This document shows, piece after piece, positions 46,543 to 49,313 of a stretch of 49,313 nucleotides of DNA. Position 1 is the first letter of the stretch; each line of letters starts with the position of its first letter. The position numbers and the translations under genes are program-made. The notes under the pieces were generated by a model. It did no database searches, was not told the origin of the DNA, and was given only the letters and a program-made list of their open reading frames with translations. The DNA comes from Oscillospiraceae bacterium (lineage in GTDB: Bacteria; Bacillota; Clostridia; Oscillospirales; CAG-382), in contig SVTH01000014.1 in assembly GCA_015063885.1 (NCBI GenBank), positions 1 through 49,313 of the forward strand. The letters run 5' to 3'.

Positions 46543-48450
46543 ATGAAAAGAATGCTGATCTCCCTGCTTTTGCTGGCCCTGGTCTCCCCCACCGTGTTGG
46601 CGGTACGCCCCGGGGCGGAAGGCTACGACCATGAAGTTTCCGTGGCCATCAAGGGCTACGACACCACCTTCTCCGGTGTGACGGTGTATCCCAACGACAC
46701 CGACAAGCCCCGTGTGATCGCCTCGGACACCTACAATTTCCGTTATGCCAAGGTTTTCATCTTTGATAAAGACGGCAGACTCATCGAGGCAGGCGGCGAC
46801 CTCCTTGCCAACAAGGACGGCACCTACGGCGCACCCCAGCTCTCCGTTACCGTTCCCGCAGGGGGCTTCCTGGCGGCCTTCAGCAGCAGCTCCAAGGAGC
46901 TTTGGAATTGCTACAACGTAGCCATGGAAGGCGCTATGCTTTACAACGCCACCATGTCCATTATCTACCCCATGTACGGCAGCTACGACAAGGGAACCAA
47001 CACCCTGACCATCCGCTACGACGATCCCGTCGCTCCCTCCAAGGATGCCCCCCGCTACCTGTTCGTGGGCAACTCCACCACCTATTTCAACGGCACCCCC
47101 ATTAAGTTCAAGGCCGTCACCGCCGCCGCAGGCAAGGAAGTGGTGGTGGAATACTGCACCTTCGGCAGTGCTTATCTTTCCGAATTTGCGGACCCCAACC
47201 ACGAGCGGGGCAAGGCCTTCCGTGAGAAGCTGAAGAACAACAAGTACGATTACATCGTGTTCCAGGATGCGGCAAGCGCGGACTACTATATGTCCAAGGC
47301 CGCCATGGACGTGCTGATGCCCCTGGTAGAGGCCAACGGCGCCCAGGGTCTGCTGTATATGCGCTACTCCACGGGAGATGCAGGCACCGAGCGCCATTAC
47401 GGCAACTATCCCCGTCTGGCAGAGGATTTTGACCTCCCCTGCGCAAACGTCACCGGCGCCTTCAACATCTGCCGTGAGGAATACCCCGACATCAACCTGA
47501 TGGCAGACGACGGCGGCCACCACTCCTGCGAGGGCAGCTACCTCATCGCCTGCACCTGGATGTACGCCTTTATGGGCGTTGATCCCCGAGGCAACACCTA
47601 CACCGCAAACCTCCCCGCCGAAACCGTGGCCGCTTTGCAGGAATGCGCTGTGAAGGCTGTGGAAGCAGGGCTGGAATTGCCGGAAAAGGATCTTTCCACC
47701 ACCCACGAGGGCACCAAATACGAAAACTTCTCCGCAGGCAAGACCTACACCACCGACGGCGCCCTTTATGACGGCAAATGGACGGATGCCGACGAAAACG
47801 GCAATCCCCTGGGCAAACGCACCGACGGCAACTTTGCCACCGCAGGAGACGACACTGCCATGGGCTGTTGGTCCACCTCCACCGGCACCACCTCCATCGT
47901 GGTAGATCTGGAGGAGATCCGCAAGCTTCACCTGTTCCGTACCGACCTTTGGGGCGGCACCTGGGGAATCCCCAATCCCGCAGACTCCACCGTTTCTATC
48001 TCCGTCAGCGTGGACGGCAAGGCGTATACCGATCTGGGCGAGGCCACCCCGGAAGATCTGGAAGCCTCCGGCGAATGGAAGGGCAAGCTGTACACCCTGT
48101 TCTCCGCCGAAGGTGTGGAAGCCCGCTATATCAAGTTCACCTACACTATGAACGATGGCAACCGCAAGTTCTGCTGGTCCTCCGAGAATGCGGTGTACGG
48201 TCTGGGCGACGCCATTGAGCCTCCCGCCGAAAATCCCGGTGAGGAATCCACCGAGGAATCTACCGAAACTTCTACCGAGACTTCCGCCGAGGCATCCACC
48301 GAAGCACCTGCAGAAAGCACTCCCGCAGAAAGCAGCGTTGCACCTGCCGAGAAGGGCGGCTCCGCTACCCTGTGGATCGTCCTGGGCGCTGTTGCCGTAG
48401 CGGCTGTTGCAGTCGTGGGCATCCTGCTGGGCAGAAAGAAGAGGGCATGA
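46543..48450 (+). CDS. Secreted membrane-anchored SGNH/DUF4886-type hydrolase with discoidin domain
   Basis: A 635-residue surface protein. Signal peptide (1-20, VLAVRP cleavage), a beta-rich N-terminal domain (about 30-162), then an SGNH-hydrolase-like domain of DUF4886 type: YLFVGNSTTYFN (Ser178), YDYIVFQDA and DDGGHHSCEGSYLIACTWMYAFMG (Asp323, His326), which supply a Ser-Asp-His triad. A discoidin/F5-8C-like domain at about 395-560 (DLEEIRKLHLFRTDLWGGTWGIPNPADSTVSISVSVDGKAYTDLGEA...YIKFTYT) follows, then a Glu/Ser/Thr/Pro stalk (about 565-605) and a C-terminal membrane helix with RKKRA. No LPXTG motif. It probably de-esterifies or binds glycans outside the cell. SD AGAGAGG; overlaps the next gene by 4 nt. 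Confidence 0.87.
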   Translation: MKRMLISLLLLALVSPTVLAVRPGAEGYDHEVSVAIKGYDTTFSGVTVYPNDTDKPRVIASDTYNFRYAKVFIFDKDGRLIEAGGDLLANKDGTYGAPQLSVTVPAGGFLAAFSSSSKELWNCYNVAMEGAMLYNATMSIIYPMYGSYDKGTNTLTIRYDDPVAPSKDAPRYLFVGNSTTYFNGTPIKFKAVTAAAGKEVVVEYCTFGSAYLSEFADPNHERGKAFREKLKNNKYDYIVFQDAASADYYMSKAAMDVLMPLVEANGAQGLLYMRYSTGDAGTERHYGNYPRLAEDFDLPCANVTGAFNICREEYPDINLMADDGGHHSCEGSYLIACTWMYAFMGVDPRGNTYTANLPAETVAALQECAVKAVEAGLELPEKDLSTTHEGTKYENFSAGKTYTTDGALYDGKWTDADENGNPLGKRTDGNFATAGDDTAMGCWSTSTGTTSIVVDLEEIRKLHLFRTDLWGGTWGIPNPADSTVSISVSVDGKAYTDLGEATPEDLEASGEWKGKLYTLFSAEGVEARYIKFTYTMNDGNRKFCWSSENAVYGLGDAIEPPAENPGEESTEESTETSTETSAEASTEAPAESTPAESSVAPAEKGGSATLWIVLGAVAVAAVAVVGILLGRKKRA

Positions 48451-49160
48451 AACTTACCTTTTTAGGGGCAAGCCACGGCGTCCCCGAGCCCCGGAGAAAA
48501 TGCTCCTGCACCATGATCACCCTGGGGGAGCGGGTCTACTTCGTGGATATGGGCGTCATGGCCATTTGCGACCTTGTGGATCGGGGCATCCCTGTGGAGG
48601 CGGTGAAGGGCATCTTCATCACCCATATGCACGGGGACCACACCAACGGGCTCATCCATTTTGCAGACCTCATCAGCTGGTATTACACGGGAGCCGACCC
48701 GGAGATCTGTCTCCCCCTGTTGGAAGGGAAGGACGTTATCGAAAGCTGGATCGCCCTGTCCTGCCACGCCACCCGGGATCTGCGGTACAAGCAGGTGGAG
48801 GAAGGCACCGTCTTTGACGACGGGATCTTGAAGGTCACGGCTATACGGACACAGCACACGAAAAGCGCCTTTTCCTACCGCCTGGAGGCAGAGGGAAAAG
48901 CGGTGCTGTTCACCGGAGATCTGCAAAGACCCCATATAGACTTCCCCGCCGCGTTGGCAAAGGAGACCGATCTCGTCATCTGCGAAGGGGCTCACTTCCC
49001 CGCCACGGAGTATACTCCCTTTTTGGAAGCCGCATCCCCGAAACGGGTGATCGTCAATCACTACGCCCCCTGGAATATTCCCCATATCATGGAGCTTTCC
49101 AAAGCCCTCCCCGCCATGAAGATCACCATGGCAACCGACGGTATGGAAGTGAATCTGTAA
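48447..49160 (+). CDS. Metallo-beta-lactamase-fold hydrolase (RNase Z/PhnP-like)
   Basis: A 237-residue MBL-fold enzyme. It starts MKLTFLGASHGVPEPRRKCSCTMITLG, has the zinc motif THMHGDHTNGL (H-x-H-x-D-H), a further acid/His set in VLFTGDLQR (Asp) and the C-terminal VNHYAPWN (His). The MKLTFLGA and P.P.R.C pattern is seen in RNase Z and phosphodiesterase-like members such as PhnP; the pocket near residue 15-22 suggests a Cys-rich or substrate loop. Substrate unknown. The ATG overlaps the stop of the SGNH protein (ATGA), so it is translated with it, a surprising pairing of cytoplasmic and surface proteins. The IS3-type element begins about 27 nt downstream. Confidence 0.88.
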   Translation: MKLTFLGASHGVPEPRRKCSCTMITLGERVYFVDMGVMAICDLVDRGIPVEAVKGIFITHMHGDHTNGLIHFADLISWYYTGADPEICLPLLEGKDVIESWIALSCHATRDLRYKQVEEGTVFDDGILKVTAIRTQHTKSAFSYRLEAEGKAVLFTGDLQRPHIDFPAALAKETDLVICEGAHFPATEYTPFLEAASPKRVIVNHYAPWNIPHIMELSKALPAMKITMATDGMEVNL

Positions 49161-49186
49161 AACAAAGCACAAGTGCCCCGAGCGTC

Positions 49187-49313
49187 TGTTGTGCCCCAAA
49201 TTATACGGACAGCACAAAAACACCCCTATGGTAGGCAATATTAGAATTTAAGCGACAAACTGACTTCGTTTTTCAAGCGGGGTCAGTTTTGTTTTGGTTT
49301 GGATGCGATCGTT
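49187..49313 (-). mobile_element. Terminal part of an IS3-family insertion sequence
   Basis: The region carries the C-terminus of an IS3-type transposase (below) and, just beyond its stop codon, a stretch reading TGTGCTGTCCGTATAATTTG toward the edge on the minus strand, followed by GGGCACA. That is the pattern of IS3/IS150-type terminal inverted repeats. The outer boundary is near 49187-49191 (TG dinucleotide); the rest of the element runs off the window. Inner part 49257-49289 is also a stem-loop. Confidence 0.6.
49248..49313 (-). CDS. IS3-family transposase OrfB, C-terminal fragment (partial at window edge)
   Basis: On the minus strand, 21 codons run from the window edge to a TAA at 49248-49250, translating to NDRIQTKTKLTPLEKRSQFVA. 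The pattern N-x-R-I-x2-K-x-(K/L)-L-(T/A)-P-(L/V)-E-x-R-x-x-F is the hallmark end of IS3-family integrase-type transposases. It is too short to appear as an open reading frame of ordinary size, but the signature is clear. The remainder is beyond the window, so whether it is intact is unknown. Confidence 0.72.
   Translation of the reverse strand, partial: NDRIQTKTKLTPLEKRSQFVA

Noticed and set aside
46456..47931. Minus-strand open frame of 491 codons opposite the SGNH protein
   Set aside because: It is Gly/Val/His-rich with no family match and no start signals; it is a shadow of the codon usage of the real gene.
1..49313. rRNA, tRNA, prophage and CRISPR-Cas genes
   Set aside because: No tRNA-like cloverleaf, rRNA-like stretch, integrase, capsid or Cas motif was recognised; a tRNA scan was not possible here.

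Overview
The window reads as chromosomal DNA of a low-to-medium GC Gram-positive (Clostridia-like) anaerobe, probably gut-associated. The evidence is strong AGGAGG-type ribosome binding sites, TTGACA/TTGCAA-17-TATAAT promoters before almost every transcription unit, many rho-independent terminators, lipobox lipoproteins, XRE, LytTR and DUF3021 regulators, a DegV protein, a collagen-like spore-surface type protein and clostridial hypothetical families. Most genes look GC-rich in the third codon position. The helicase-nuclease gene at 10.7-13.4 kb looks distinctly more AT-rich and is probably acquired. No rRNA, tRNA or CRISPR array was seen.

Layout. 1-743: the start of a small helical-repeat protein cut by the window edge, and a DUF3899 membrane protein. 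764-9920 (minus): one oligopeptide ABC transporter operon (oppA-oppB-oppC-oppD-oppF) in which every subunit except OppB is much longer than usual; its mRNA starts with a foldable leader of about 130 nt. 10088-13482 (minus): a UPF1-like SF1 helicase with a C-terminal nuclease-like domain, followed by a DUF1349 protein. 13513-17168 (minus): a translationally coupled hexuronate operon (uxuA, SDR-type fructuronate reductase, KDPG aldolase, KDG kinase). 17202-19504: a MalY/PatB aminotransferase divergent from a collagen-like protein. 19512-22432 (minus): MATE exporter, alpha/beta hydrolase, flavin reductase. 22436-25631: three XRE-plus-helical-repeat regulators, two of them divergent around a perfect inverted repeat. 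25630-33840: a GNAT protein, two surface lipoproteins, a small ferritin-like helical protein, an M20 peptidase and a two-domain flavin reductase.

33844-37982: LytTR/DUF3021 pair, a CDP-alcohol phosphatidyltransferase with a CmpB-like membrane protein, and a two-component system; 11-bp phased TTGAG repeats lie both in front of the two-component operon and in front of the CmpB-like gene, suggesting one regulon. 38017-43263: an aldo/keto reductase with two 4Fe-4S motifs, then a lipid module (DegV/FakB-like protein, acyl ligase, PlsC-like acyltransferase) whose degV promoter carries three copies of a 15-bp palindrome. 43348-49160: a membrane-anchored alpha/beta hydrolase, a RelB/RelE-type toxin-antitoxin pair with a 25-bp palindromic operator, a CofE-family ligase homologue, a surface SGNH/discoidin protein and an MBL-fold hydrolase. 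49187-49313: the terminal part of an IS3-family insertion sequence.

Most uncharacterised: the coordinated enlargement of the Opp transporter with its leader RNA, the phased-repeat two-component regulon, and the triple-operator degV promoter. All functions are inferred from sequence read by eye; no database search was run.
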